64,000 bases of DNA from Phoebastria nigripes (lineage: Eukaryota > Chordata > Aves > Procellariiformes > Diomedeidae): NCBI GenBank assembly GCA_035582835.1, contig JAYKAV010002319.1, forward strand, positions 124,001-188,000, in the 5' to 3' direction. Of this stretch, positions 24,301-44,280 are shown piece after piece; position 1 is the stretch's first letter, and every line of letters starts with the position of its first letter. The position numbers and the translations under genes are program-made. The notes under the pieces were generated by a model, which was not told where the DNA came from, made no database searches, and saw nothing but the letters and a program-made list of their open reading frames with translations.

Positions 24301-27300
24301 TACAGCATTTTCTTCTGTAGCATCAGGTATGGATACCAAAGTAAAAAGTACATAATCAGGCTTAAAATAGTGGCTTAGATTATGTGATCATTATTAAGTT
24401 GCTCACAACTAAACAGCCTATTATTAACTGGCAGCCAAAAATGTTTTCCTAGAGCTCAAGTACTTCAATTTTGGTACATAAGGTCATAGATCAGGTTCTC
24501 ACTAGCTGTCATGTATATCTGAAGCCACAATAGCAGAGACATACATTAATTTTGGTAAAACATGTGAGATTCATCATAATGGAGAGAAAAGTTTTACTGC
24601 TAGATTTAAGGGTTGAAACTTTGTGCTTTCTAAAAGCAAGTCCCAGCCACATGCATGATGTTTTAAAGGGCCTTATTTCAATCCTGACAAATGAGCACCA
24701 GATGTTTCTTTTTTCGTAGTCGCATTTTATATACTCATTTGACATTTCAGGCTCATGTTAAGGTCTTAGAAACTCTCTCTGACCCACCTCTCACCCCATA
24801 AAAAAAGAGAAGCCGCAAGAGAGAAAAAAATCAAGAATAAAATATGATAATTCTGATTAAGTACAGCAAATAAATGAAGGAAGAGCTGAAGTCTTTCCAC
24901 AAGGAGAAAGAGAAGATAGGGTGAAAATAACGTCTGGGTTCAGTTATCATCAAGTACAGACCAATTGTTAGAAAATCTCTCATGAAGAACAATGCTTTTT
25001 GCTTTTTTTTTTTATTTTATTATTCCTTTCAAAACAATTGTGCTCTGAAAGGTTTCCTTTGACCTGTAAGTGCCATAAGCAGGAGATTAAAAGGCCTGTA
25101 ATTACATCTAACCATTCTGGCTTCTCTGCAGGTGACAAGTGGGGAGGTGAGGTTGCTTCCATGGAGGAGGGAGCCTAGCTTTTAGGATTTATTTGTTTAA
25201 TTAACGGTTTTCTTTTCTTTTTTTCTTCCTAAAAGCAGCTGTTCATTCACTCCAATCTCACTGCCCACCTCATCCATTCTGAAGGAACCTCATCCATTCT
25301 GAAGGAAAGTGCTCTCCAGGCCAAGCTTTCCTCTGATCAGTACCCCACAAGGACAGCTTGGGGTGGAACTGCACAGTGCCAGTCAAAGAAAGATTTGTTC
25401 TTGCAAATGCGAAGTATTATTTTCATTCCTGTTAGGCTCAGTCTCTGGCAGTTTTGATTTTCTTTTCCATTTTTGTCTGTCCCAAGAACTTTTCACTGCT
25501 TGTTGACTGAATACATTGAAAGGCTTGCTTTCTTGCTAGAGAAGCAATTTAATATTTAAGTGTAAACTTAAAGCAATGTCAATGTGTAGGTACACACTGA
25601 GTTAAAGCACATACCAAGAGGTTGAGAAAAGGGTTCCATTCCTCAATCTACCACTGACTAAATTTGTAACCTTGCTTCAGATTTCACCCATCGGTGAAAT
25701 GGGATAACAATCCTTCCTTAACTGACAGGGCAAGAACGTCATTAATATTTGGACTTGGTTCCAGATTCTTGAAGAAGAGCTTTTCCATTATATCATTTCC
25801 CTGTTTTGGCCAGCACTTGGACTAAAGATGTGAGTGTAGTTCCAACTCTATATCCTATAAAGTCTGATGGCTGGGTGTGGTGCCATCACCTGGAACATGC
25901 AGTGCCTTTACAATGGATGTTGTGAAAAATAAGACAAGAGATTAGTTTAAAGCAAAGCCTTGATTTGAACCTCTGTGAGCTCCAGGAAAATGTATACTTG
26001 ACTCCACATCCCAGTTTAGCTGCTCAGGACCATCAAAGACAAACCTATCAGTGAAAAAGCATATGAAGTTGCAAGAAAAGGGAAGAAAGGGGACTGAAGC
26101 TGAAAAAGATATAACAAAGAAATAAGTGAGCAGAGGAAAACAAACAAAAGCTGAAAGTTTATCAAATCTGCACGCAAGCAACTGGACTCATTTCAAAAGT
26201 GGAACTGTAGACTGTATTAGGATCTGATTTTCTGTGGCTCTTGCTTTTGCCTCAACTACCCTGATGCTAACGCACTGCAATGCTGATGGGGGCATTATAC
26301 ATGCTTACACACTGTCTTTCAAGAAAAAGGTATATGTACTGTGTGTAACTGTCTTCCTGGAACTTGATGGAGGGGACAAATATCTGAAATGAATGAACAA
26401 ACAGTGCAAATGCCATTCCAGTTCACTCCCAGGAACACAGTCCTTTAATGGTTTCCTAGAGGTACATCAGGCAACATAAGCAGAGGTTTCTCTGCTCCTG
26501 CCACAACTGTTCAGAGTCCCCAGACACAGAAGGACGCGGAATGATTAATGTTTCATTATGAATGCCAACCCGTTGCTACTGGAAAGAAGTGGAGATTATC
26601 TTGATGCTGCTGCCCCACAACGGGCAGATGGTATAAAACTGCACGCAGACTCCAAGCTCTGTGAGAAGTCGCCCTTTGTTTCTGCAGCGCCTGCGGGTTT
26701 CTGTGACTGATCCTACACTAAACCCTGAGATGGAAAATCCAACCCAAAATTGATGGATCAGCCCTGAAAGGGACCTATAATTGAATCCAGCCCTCTGCAG
26801 GTACAGTTATGTTACACAGTCCCTTTCCTAAACTGACAAGGTCATTCTGTCTTGATAACCACAGAATACATATTCATGTATTACCCACTTCGGCACACAC
26901 CACACATAACTTCAAATACCATTATCATTTTCCTCAAATCCACTAGTAAATTAATTATTTAGTGTGGAGGGGGGAGAGGAGTTGACACGTCTGACAACAT
27001 TTGAATGCTGTAGTGTTCGTGTACCTGCAGCGCTGAAGCTCCCAGTTAATTACCTAGCCTTACTGTTTTATGGAGGTTCATGTGTCTTCAAGACCTTAAT
27101 AAATCAAGGCTTATTTGGCATTCATCTTCTGTGTAAGGCTGGGCAGGTGCTGAACTGTGAATGCCGATCTGAATTCTGATTGCAATAGTTGGCCACAATG
27201 GCGCTCAGCCTGTTGTTTTTGAAACTAAGGGTTTTGCTCTCAATTTGTTCTCTGCAGCTGAGCTTTGGATTGGGAAGTGCCTTTTGCGATGTTTATATGG

Positions 27301-28900
27301 CACCTCAAAGTCTTGACCTAATTCACTTCTATGTGGTAGCACGATATCAGGGTGATCATAATGTTTTTAAATACACGAGGTTTTTTCCTTGTAACATTGT
27401 TTAAAAAACTGGCATTTTAACACATATGCACTCATAAAGTATTATTCTGATTAGGGTTGAAATATCCATATAGATACAAAGCATGCTAGTGCTCCAGAAC
27501 AAGGACAAACATATAGAAACATGCTCTCAGTTACTATTCCAAGGAGGCAGTTTATCTATAAATCAAACATCTGGCACACTTTGCTTCAGATTATCCTCTT
27601 GATGCACCAAAGCAGCATCTAATCAGCTTTCACTCTAACAAATAGAGATTTGTGTCATAAGTGATGTAGGAAATAACCCACAATCTCACTCTGCGCTCGC
27701 AGGAGAACCTAACAATCTTTTCCCATGAAGGAAAGGTGTTCCATGTACAAAATAAATACTAGTGCGTAGAAGAACTTTGCATGATGTGAAAACTCTGGAG
27801 GGATTAGAAACACTTTGCCTGTCAAAGATTATATTATAGTACTGCAGTACTCTAAACAGAATTGCAAACCCAAATCCTGATCATCTGAACATAAGGTGGA
27901 AGTATTACATTTTAAGTACAAATTTAAATGGAAGAATTCTTAGGAGAATCCTGGTAAGAAATAGAAATAGAAATAGAATAATTTCTCTCACTTTTGGAAA
28001 ATGCTTACCGTTGCATCATTACTAACCAGAAAATGAGCATTTCTGAAATTCAATATATGAAAGCAGTATGCCTTAAAATCCTCTCAAAGCTCAATCTAAA
28101 TAATCAGAGAACTGAGGATTCTGTAATTATATGTAAGGGTTTTACCCAGATTTTCATTCTTGACTGCAGAACTGTGTTAAGACACATTCAGAATTCCTGT
28201 TTTGGTTGTTACTTTGCTTACTCAGACAAGCTCTATTGATCTCAAAGAGCTTTGTGTACACATAAAGACTGATTAAAAGCTGTGAAAGGCCACTGATCCT
28301 TTGTCTTTAATTTTAAGCCTCAGGGAATCGGATTTATTCTCCTGAACTTTAATTCTGACATTTTTTCCACTTCTAACTTAAGCAGAGGCAGCAACTTGAA
28401 AAAAATCAGCTTCCAAAAAAGTCACACCTTTTTTTTTTCTGAAACAGATGATTAGTAGGGTAACTTCCTCTCCCTCCAGTGAAATTAAAGAAGCCTTCTG
28501 TGCTGTGCTGAGAGAAATGGGCAGTACTGCTCAACTTTTACTGCAACTCCAGGATCCTGGGAGCCAGCTGTTTATAAAGTGACCCGACAGCCCAGGGTAA
28601 GAAGTAAATTTTGTGCTCAAGTCTCCCCTGACTGGTTGGCATTCATCCTCCACATCTTTGACAAAAGGCAGCCAGCTGCAATTTTCAGTCAGGAACTCCG
28701 GACACTGCTGAGACGGCAGACTTGAATGCACTCCTCAGTCCTTCATGTTTTCCACAGTTTACATCATTACTGCCATTGCAACACCGAAGGGTATTACTAT
28801 TATTTATATTATACACAAAAGCTGCTGGCTGCTTCTGGACAGCTACAACTACAGTGACCGGTCCCTCGCCCAAGGGGTTCGTTGTCTAAGTCAGCGTGAC
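21304..28900. other. Intergenic gene desert, CRABP1-SKIC8 interval (right part)
   Basis: No supported gene. There are poly(T) and poly(A) tracts (for example near 22585), a 20-bp direct duplication at 25268-25307 and a short (agaaat)n run near 27957. Open frames are chance-length and lack splice or homology support. Confidence 0.55.
25268..25307. repeat. Perfect 20-bp tandem duplication
   Basis: cctcatccattctgaaggaa occurs twice in tandem with no mismatch, in intergenic DNA. Confidence 0.95.
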
Positions 28901-28949
28901 GAGATGAAGGGCTGGGAAGGGGTACAGCTGGAAACAAGCGGCTGAACGT

Positions 28950-29730
28950 GGAGCCCACAACATCAGTGCCACGGGTCTCACCGGCATCCCCTGAAGCTGC
29001 GAGCGCTCTGGCCCTTGCGCTGCCAGGCCGTGGGAAGGGGAGTGTCGGGCAGCCTTGGGTGGGACACGCGCTGCCTGAGGACCTGCTGCTGCCAGAGGGG
29101 CTCCTGAGGGCGACCCGTGAAGGCTGGAGGGAATTAACCCCGCTGCCTTCGGCCCTGCGGTACGCCTGAGGCAGTGAGGACACTGCCGATGGAGGTCGGC
29201 GGGCCGTTGTTCCCGCCGGCGGGCTGTGGCACCGAGGGACGGNCGAGCTGGGCGCGGGCTGGGCGCGGGCTGCCGCCGCGGCCGTTAGGACCGTTAGGGC
29301 GAAGGGAGCCTCCTTGGCCACACGGCGGCAGTAGAGAGCGCGAGGCCGGAGTCCTCTCTATTATTGTGGCGGAGAGAAGGGCTTTGGGGAGAGGCGCTCT
29401 TGCCGCGCTCTCAGTGGTGGAAGGCGTCATCACAGTGCGACGGCGGCTGTGGTGGTGAGGGGGTAGCGGTGGGCAGAAAACTGTGTGACGCACGGCTCGG
29501 CTCGGTACGGTACGGTACGGTACGGTACGGTACGGTACCGCGAAGGAGGGCGAAGGCGGCCGTGGGCCGAGGGGAGGCCGCGGCGGGGGTGCTGGGCCCT
29601 TGTGTGGCGGGCGCTTCTCGCCGTGCGAGCGGAGGGTGACAAAAAGGCGGGGTTTTCCTCAGGCCTTATTCCTGTGCCTGTTTCTGAGGCAGAGTCTTAT
29701 TGCTGAGCCTAATGGGGTCTCTCCTTCCAG
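28950..29730 (+). promoter_or_regulatory. SKIC8: SKIC8 CpG island, promoter and probable non-coding exon 1
   Basis: A CpG-dense block precedes the first coding exon. The acceptor ctctccttccag at 29719-29730 shows that an untranslated exon lies upstream. The best donor candidate is at 29454/29455 (GGTG|gtgagg), after a CpG-rich stretch with a CGTCATCA CRE-like site near 29425. That gives an intron of about 276 bp. No TATA box is seen. The exon 1 limits are inferred. A (CGGTA)7 repeat lies in the presumed first intron. Confidence 0.7.
29503..29537. repeat. (CGGTA)7 pentanucleotide repeat
   Basis: Seven perfect CGGTA units follow two CGGCT units (29493-29502), within the SKIC8 CpG island. Each unit carries a CpG. 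Confidence 0.97.
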
Positions 29731-29762
29731 AGCATTCCTGTTAAGATTGCGTCCATAAAGAC

Positions 29763-37093
<7,331 letters not shown>

Positions 37094-37272
37094 ATGTCTT
37101 GACTCAGACCCTTTGGTTAACTCTTGTGGCAGTTTTTAGGAATACAACTGTCCTTCTATGTAATTTTTTTAGTATTATGAAAGCATTTTAGTAATGCTGA
37201 TCTGCAAAATCAGGTATGTTTATATGTAATTTTCATTTTGTTTAGCATGAGAGAAAGCTTTACTTTTTTAAA

Positions 37273-37278
37273 AATAAA
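37273..37278 (+). terminator. SKIC8: SKIC8 polyadenylation signal AATAAA
   Basis: The first canonical AATAAA after the SKIC8 stop (37091-37093) implies a 3' UTR of about 200 nt, with cleavage near 37290-37300. Confidence 0.75.
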
Positions 37279-37299
37279 AGCTACAGATGCAAGTAACTT

Positions 37300-38209
37300 G
37301 TGTCTAATCCTTGGAAAAATGTATTTTTAGAAATATGTAGTCATGGGTGAAGTAACTGCTCAGTTAATCTCCCCTACCTTTATACATAAATAGACTGGAG
37401 CTGTAAAATGTTGACCAAGTCTCACAGCAGCTTATTTTAGCAAAAGGAAAAGTGACTGAGGCTATGTGTTGTATGCATGGGAAATGATAGCCTGCACTCA
37501 TCTTGATGTCCCAATGAGTGCAATAGGGTCATTTAAGTTGAACACCTGTTCCAGTAATTGTATGGTGACATGTAGCTCATTCATCATGGTTTAATTTCAC
37601 TGAAGGGTGCTAGTTGTTTCCAACCCTGACTTAATACAAACTCTACTAGAAAACAGATAAAAGGAAAAAAGCTTTAATGTGATCATTCTACTATGGTATC
37701 TTGTCATATTATGAAACAGCAGCAGTATACCCAATGCAGCTGGTTTTAGTTTATTCATCTTAGTTAAGGCTCAAGTACACAACACCTAGGAGGAAGTAAA
37801 AATCCCTTCTAGGGAAGGCTGAAATACAGAGCTTGAGCTTCTGAAAGATCAAAATTTTATTTGGAAGTACTTGCCTATATGAAGTATGTGGGGTACACTC
37901 TACACACATTAGAATAATACCTTATAACCCTTAGTTACATACAGCCAAGCAGCTGAAGGAATACTACTCTAATACAACAAAAGAACACAGGGAAGAGTGC
38001 TATTATGCAAGGANTGGGGCATGCACAAAATGCTTTTGAAACACAAAATGAGACAGGTGCTAGTGTTGCAGCTAACACAAAGTTGAATATGGAGAACAAT
38101 CTAGAGTAGGTGATAGGAGTCTGAGCTTAGAGAAACTTATTTAAATAAAGGGGGTTCTAGAGTGGTTTAGGAAGTACAAGAGAAGCATGAGAAAATGTGA
38201 AGAGTTCTA
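37300..38209. other. Convergent intergenic spacer between SKIC8 and DNAJA4 3' ends
   Basis: AT-rich, with no gene seen. A further minus-strand AATAAA at 37856-37861 (TTTATT on plus) could serve a longer DNAJA4 3' UTR. The two stop codons are only about 1.5 kb apart. One ambiguous base is at 38014. Confidence 0.55.
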
Positions 38210-38215
38210 TTTATT
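38210..38215 (-). terminator. DNAJA4: Candidate DNAJA4 polyadenylation signal
   Basis: AATAAA on the minus strand, 367 nt past the DNAJA4 stop. Another copy lies at 37856-37861, so alternative ends are possible. Confidence 0.45.
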
Positions 38216-38581
38216 AGAAGTCATTTCTGCTATGTTTTATTCTATGAAATTAGTTTTCCAGTATGAAAGTATTTACATAAGACACTCCACTTAGCCTCTA
38301 TCAATATTGCCAAAGTCTTATATAAATAGCATAGATGAAATAAATTGAGAACCTTCACAGCAAAGGAAAATGTATACCAACTCAGTTGGTTCTCAGCTGT
38401 GTGACATTTGCTTTATATATAAAGACTACAAGAACACAATATAAATTAGTTACAAAAAGGTGATACTGACAGCGCAGCAACTCAATTTGCTGAACACAAA
38501 AACCACAAGCAGTGGCTATTACAGCCATGCAGTTTTCATTGTGAAAATTTACATTTTAGATGACATCCATTCCACCTTACT

Positions 38582-41500
38582 TTAAGATGTCTGACATTGT
38601 ACTCCTGTTCTTGGACCTTCCTCATCTTCTTCATATACTTCTCCCCCAGTGTTACGGTAGGTTTGCTCACTTGGATCAAAATCTTCAAGGTCCACCTGAT
38701 CCATCTCGTCTGTAATCATAACATCATCTCGTGGAGGAAGCAGAGCCTCCAGCAGACACAGTTTCTCCCTTGGGAGCCAGTAGTGCTCTGGGAACTGGAC
38801 CTACAATTTTATTTTTTTTTAATGAAGTTACTCCTGATGCCAACATGGATATCTTTGCTACAGAAAAGCAGTCAACTTACCAAAAATTGTATAATTAAGC
38901 TGCCTTTGTCCATTGGAGATTTGTAGATAGGCATCCCTTCGTTGTAGATACACTTTAGGTCACCATGTTTTATCACTTCACCTACACAGAAGTAAGAGCT
39001 GCAAGTAAGCTTACATAACAGAGATTTCATAACTATGAGAAGTAGGGTTATACACAAGCAGTGTTCCCACAGCACCTGAGGGAGACTACTAAGCAACTCA
39101 TAGAAAAGGCTGCAGACTGAAAAGTACTAAAACCAAGCTATACAGAAGTAAGGCCATTTAGGCTATTTCCTCTACTGTAAGAGAATCAGCTTCTCTTAGC
39201 ACAGCCTTCAGGCTGAATTAACAGATAATCTAGTAGAGTTTAAGTTTCTGGCCTCTTGAATATTTTCCTGGCTATCCACCAACTGAGGCTGAAGTTTATT
39301 AAGAAGCATTTGACAGCTTTAGCTATAATTCTGCATGTAATGTTTTGCAAGGAGTGACAAGAATGACAACCAACTAAATTAAATGACTGCAAGTGTAGTT
39401 CGAATCTGTTGCATCAACTGGTTAAAAAACACCCAAACAACCCCCCAAAAAAACCCTAGTCCAGGCACAATTAAACAGGCAAGTGGTTTACATAGCATCA
39501 GAACTCTTAAGACCTACCTGGCCTAGATGCTATGACAAGAACTCTGTTATCCAGGGTTTCAATGGTCTTTCTGAAACCACATAAAGCCTCTGAGAGTTGA
39601 ATTCTCATTTTTGTGATTAAATCATGCCCTCGCCTCTGAAAGACACCGTGATCCTTTTGATCAAGCACAATTATAACATCACCAGGCTCCAGATCAGGCT
39701 CCTGGTCACCTTCTCCATGAAATACTATCTTCTGACCATCTTTCATACCTGGAGAAAAGAAACCCATTTATTCTCTGCAGAACTGTAGACTACAATTAGG
39801 GACACAGAACAAATATACAGTTCTCACCTTTATCAACGTGAACTTCTATGATCTTTTTCTCTCTTACAACCTTACAGCCATTGCAGTTGTCACACCTGTC
39901 CTTCGGATTTATTCTTTCACCTTGGCCTTTGCATTCTGGACACACAGTTTGGATTTGTTGTACCATGCCAGGTCCAATCTGCTGAACTAGAACTTGCATT
40001 CCTCTTCCTTTACACACAGGGCACTTTTCTACTGCCCCTCTCTTTCCGCCATAACCTTTGACAAAAAAGTTAAATCTGATCTCAGTCTATCTCAGTCTCA
40101 AAAAAAAGTTGCTCTACAGTAGTCAGGCTGGCACCCATTGACTTCAAAAGCACCTTTAGGGCAACTTAGAGTAGTTCAGTAATATATATTTCCAATGTAA
40201 TTGCAATTTAGTTTCCATCACGAAACATGCCCTACAAGTTAGAAGTTTCCACAAGCAAAAGAAAGTCAAGTTTTCTATGCACAGCTTATTTTATCAGCTT
40301 CTGCCCCACCTCCCAATACATCTTAGTTTTCAAGGAACTATCAGCATACTGACTTCGAGACCTAGACATTCCATTAATACTTTGGAAAGAATCTGCTTGC
40401 TAAATATTTAATAGAGTACTAAGATACAAGACCTCATTAAGATTTACCTNAAAGACGACCAGTCATTATGGATACTTAATAGCTGTAAAAGGAGTTGCGT
40501 AATACAAGCTAGACTTCTACCCACAGCTATTAAAAAAAAAGTTTAATGAAACAGCCATTTATTACAGTTCCGGATTAAGATACTTTTAATTTAGGTACCC
40601 TTAACTATAATTTGCAGTGAGTTTAAGTCTGCCATTAGAACAGTAACTTTATACCACTATGTTGAAGAGAGCCTTATTCTTGGATAAGCATAAATAAGAA
40701 CTAAATACCCTGGCAGACTTTTGGGTGGGTCAAAAAAGGAGACAAGAATAACCCTCCACACACACTTTATTCCCAGCCCCCATAATGTTCTCTTAAAAAA
40801 AAAAAAAAAAAGCTTAGAGTAAGAGGGGTTCAAAACCACTACTTGTTTCTTTTACCTTCACACTTTCCACAAATAACGTTCTTTTGCAGTGCCAGTTTCC
40901 TTGTAATACCATTATATAAGTCTTCAAGAGATACACCTAACTGGTGCACAACATTTTTGCCTTTAAAAAAAAAAAAAAAAAAGAGAAAGATTAATTCTGG
41001 TTCAGCTGTTGTAAGGAAAAATGTTTATTTAAAGGTTTCTACACTTGTTCATACATGCAGTCTCACTGAAAAAATGTAAAAGTTCATTCCGAACTTTGGA
41101 CACAGCTCAGCCCCCTTAAAAGCAGTGCAGTTCCATCAGCTTCCACTGAGCTGCACCCTCTTAAGTCAGAACATAAAAGTTTAGCTGTAATTAAGCAAAG
41201 CATCATTAAAGCCACCCTATCCCTGCTCCTACCCCTAATTTTATTAGCTTAACTGAAACAGCAAAATGCAAGGACACTACCAGCTTCAGATCTAGTCAAT
41301 TTAGAAGTTGCTATTATGCCTACCTATAAATTTCCATGCCACTTCATAGCACAGTTTCAAAGTTTTTACAGCAAGTTACTACTTGCTCCTTCAACAGACA
41401 TTGGGCATGGAAAAAGACAAAAATCACACTGTGCTTTTGGCAGCACTCTGTACTCAGTTTCACATAATTTCTCCCAAATATTTTCATGAGATTTAACATT

Positions 41501-43963
41501 ACTGAACTTTTAAGTTGATGGTGTCCTTTGAAGCAAGTTGCCCAAAGCATATGAGCAAGTGAGGCACAGATATGGAAAAAAGGTAACTTAAACCAGGTCT
41601 AATTCAACTGCTCTAACCTACCAATGTTTCCCCCTCCCCTACAGATTACCCACACCCACTTTAACAAAAAATAAACAGAACTCATCAGAAAGATTGCTAT
41701 GGCTACATCATGTTATCTACTTTATTAGAATCTTAACACTAGAGTAACCAGAAAAATCATAGTTTACTTGATCTATTGTTGCAACGAGTAACATCCACGC
41801 TATATGCACTTAGCAGAACAGCAGTACCATAGCACAGGTGTTTTATGCTGAAGTGCATGGTTAAGAGTTTCTAGAACTTGTTTAGAACTGTGTACCTCTT
41901 CTCTCTCTATTCATTCGGCCTCCACCACCAAAGAACATGTCAAAGATGTCCATGGGTGAAGAGAAGCTGCCGCCACTCAGGCCTCCTTCTTTAATAGCCT
42001 GCTCCCCACCCTGGTCATAGAGGTCCCTTTTCTTTGGGTCCGACAGAACTTCATATGCCTGGGATATGAGTTTAAACTAAAAAGAAAAAAGAAGCTCTGA
42101 ACAACTATGACCAAGAGGAAAAGTAACCCTCTCATATGCAACTCCATCTTCAGATTGAGCCACTATAGCACTCTCGTAGCATTTGTCTTTTTCCAAAAGG
42201 AAACTCCCTAAACAAATGTGTAATATAATGCTACTTTTGTCCAGGAAAACCACCCCTTTTCTCCCTCTCCCCCCTCCTCCCATGTTACAAGTGGGCTTAA
42301 TTCAGAGCCACATCCAGCTTACAAGCGTATGCAAACTACACTTTGATGATTGTGGTAGTTGCAACCATTATACATCTCTAACAAATCCATTTAGAAAGGG
42401 ATATGATACTATCCCCAAAGTCTTGGAAGTCCCCAGGTGCTCAATGGCCACNGCAGTACTAGTCATTCTAGAGCTACACAGGGATCCTTCATGCCTGCTG
42501 AGCTGCTACATCCAGCTAGAACTAAACAGAGATTTAAGTGACCAGACACTGGTGTTGCTTACGCATCGCAAATAGAGGGACTTAAATACAAATCAAAACA
42601 TCCACTTTATCAAAAAAATTAAGGGATTTTTTTTTAAAGAGCTATCAAGAATTTCCTATTACTAAGATGACTAAGTCAATTTTTAAGCACAATTTGCTAT
42701 TACTGAAATGACTGCTTCCATTTTAAACATGATTTACATATGACCAGGTAAACTGGTGTAAGTAAAAAAGCAGGCCAAAAAGCAGAAAAGGTTACCTTTC
42801 ATAACGTTACATTTAACTAGCTTGAGTTTTGTAAATTGGTGTACTAGATACACAAATATGGAGCTTCTGTTCCTATGTTAAGGTATTATTAGACCAGCTT
42901 TTAGATAAATAATCCTATCATTCAAGTTTCCCATAGTTCTCCAATTGTGGTGCTCATTTATCCTCCTAGGCAACATGTGGAGTTGAGCAGGTCTCTGCTA
43001 ATAGCATGTAAAATGGTTTTGTTGTAAACAGTCCACCCATGTGCAGCCCAATGATTTCCTCTGGATAGTTACCTTGTACATCTGCATTAGCATTTTCTCT
43101 GAAGAAAACTCATCCTGTTCAGGAACACAAATCCATCCAGTGCAACCCCAGCACGCACAGTAGTGCTGGCAGCTGGATCCACCACTGGCCTTTGCAACAT
43201 CTGACACAGCACGATGGCCATTAGGACACTAGAAATCCTTTCAGCTTTGCCTGTTTTGACCAGCATCTCTATAAGAATGAGCTCCCATTGGCAACTATGG
43301 GGAGACCGGTGGGAACTGCGTCCAAAAAGAGGAACTAAGGCACCCCCTCCTGCCACAGCTGGGCCATCAGGCCTGCTGCCAGCTTCAGATGTCTTTTACA
43401 GACTTTGAAGAACGGGAGCCTTCATTTACCCGCACTGTGCTGCAAGAAGAGCATCATGTCCGTCCTTCAGGCAAAGCAGAGTTTAAAATATAATTAAGGG
43501 CGCGCTTTCCGCCTCTGTACATGAACCAACGACCGCTATGTGGAAGACCCGCGGTGCCCCACGCATGCGGCTCTGAGCCAGCCCCCGGGTTCTCCCGGCG
43601 GAGTCGCCCATCTTGAGGCCCGGCAGGGCCCGCAGTAAGCCCGGCCGGCGCAGACAGGGCCCGGGCTCGGGCTCGGCCCCAGCCCCAGCCCGCCGCGGCT
43701 CCGCGCCACCCCACCGGAGGGGCCTGCCCAGCGCAGGGGGGCGCCGCAGGTGCCGCCGGGAGCGCTGCCGCCTCCCCGCGGGCGGGCGGCCCACCGGCCG
43801 CAGCCCGGCCCCAGCCCCGTCCCCCGCGTACCCGCTCGCCCTCGCTGGGGTTCTTGTCGGGGTGGTACTTCAGCGCCAGCTTACGGTAAGCGCGCTTGAT
43901 TTCCTCGGAGGAGGCACTAGGCTTCACCTGCAGGATATCGTAGTACTCCGTCTCCTTCACCAT
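38582..43963 (-). CDS. DNAJA4: DnaJ homolog subfamily A member 4 (HSP40 type I), complete, 7 coding exons
   Basis: HSP70 co-chaperone that delivers clients and stimulates HSP70 ATPase. Coding exons in transcript order: 43963-43832, 42076-41896, 40960-40856, 40055-39828, 39748-39518, 38981-38881 and 38800-38582. These total 1197 nt, or 398 residues plus TAA; all junctions are GT-AG and in frame. The J domain (about 1-70) starts [17 protein letters not shown] and holds HPD at 34-36. A G/F region follows, with [20 protein letters not shown]. The zinc-binding region has four CxxC pairs: C135/C138, C151/C154, C178/C181 and C194/C197. The C-terminal substrate domains include [20 protein letters not shown]. 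It ends CQTS, a CaaX farnesylation box. It is assigned to A4 rather than A1 by [27 protein letters not shown] and synteny. The C-terminal CQTS is what I recall for DNAJA1; mammalian DNAJA4 ends CQTA. No damage is seen. Confidence 0.96.
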
Positions 43964-44140
43964 GGTGCCCTGCGGGAGGACGCGCCGCGTTACGCCACGT
44001 TACTCCACGTTACCCCCCGTTACGCCACCGCCCAGGACGCGGGCCCCAGAACAGGCTACCCCGCCCGGCATCCTGGAGAGGCCCACTGGGCCGCACTCAC
44101 CGCCGCGGCCGCGCCGCTCCTGCCGCCTGCTCGCCGATCA
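43964..44140 (-). other. DNAJA4: DNAJA4 5' UTR with probable small intron
   Basis: A strong donor (GGCG|gtgagtgcgg, exon end 44101) and an acceptor cctcccgcag just before GGCACCATGG (exon start 43969) imply an untranslated first exon at about 44101-44138 and an intron of 131 bp (43970-44100). The start context CACCATGG is a good Kozak match. The transcription start near 44138 is inferred from the TATA box. Confidence 0.55.
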
Positions 44141-44165
44141 CCGTTGCCCCGCCCCTTCCGAGGGT

Positions 44166-44171
44166 TTTATA
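44166..44171 (-). promoter_or_regulatory. DNAJA4: DNAJA4 TATA box
   Basis: TATAAA on the minus strand within cccATATAAAAccc, about 200 bp upstream of the ATG and about 15 bp downstream of the heat-shock element. The spacing fits a stress-inducible core promoter. Confidence 0.7.
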
Positions 44172-44183
44172 TGGGCGCCGGCC

Positions 44184-44196
44184 GAATCTTCTGGAA
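44184..44196 (-). promoter_or_regulatory. DNAJA4: Perfect three-unit heat-shock element
   Basis: GAAtcTTCtgGAA consists of three perfect alternating nGAAn units, the HSF trimer site, just upstream of the DNAJA4 TATA box. It predicts heat-shock induction, in keeping with the known inducibility of this co-chaperone family. Confidence 0.8.
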
Positions 44197-44222
44197 TGAC
44201 GCCGCCCTACGTCACGGCCCTG

Positions 44223-44240
44223 GAACGGTCTAGAATTCCC
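44223..44240 (-). promoter_or_regulatory. DNAJA4: Second, imperfect heat-shock element
   Basis: GAAcgGTCtaGAAttCCC has the 5-bp spacing of HSE units, with two good GAA units and two degenerate ones, 27 bp upstream of the perfect element. Confidence 0.5.
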
Positions 44241-44245
44241 GCGCA

Positions 44246-44253
44246 TGACGTCA
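44246..44253. promoter_or_regulatory. DNAJA4: Palindromic CRE (TGACGTCA)
   Basis: A perfect 8-bp CREB/ATF site. A half-related site, TACGTCACG, lies at 44208-44216. Being palindromic and placed between the DNAJA4 start and the rightward CpG flank, it could act in both directions. Confidence 0.65.
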
Positions 44254-44280
44254 CCGCCGGTACGTGCCGGGGGAGGAGCC

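Noticed and set aside
28809..29493. Minus-strand frames in the SKIC8 CpG island
   Set aside because: Composition-driven, low-complexity translations containing N. No exon structure.
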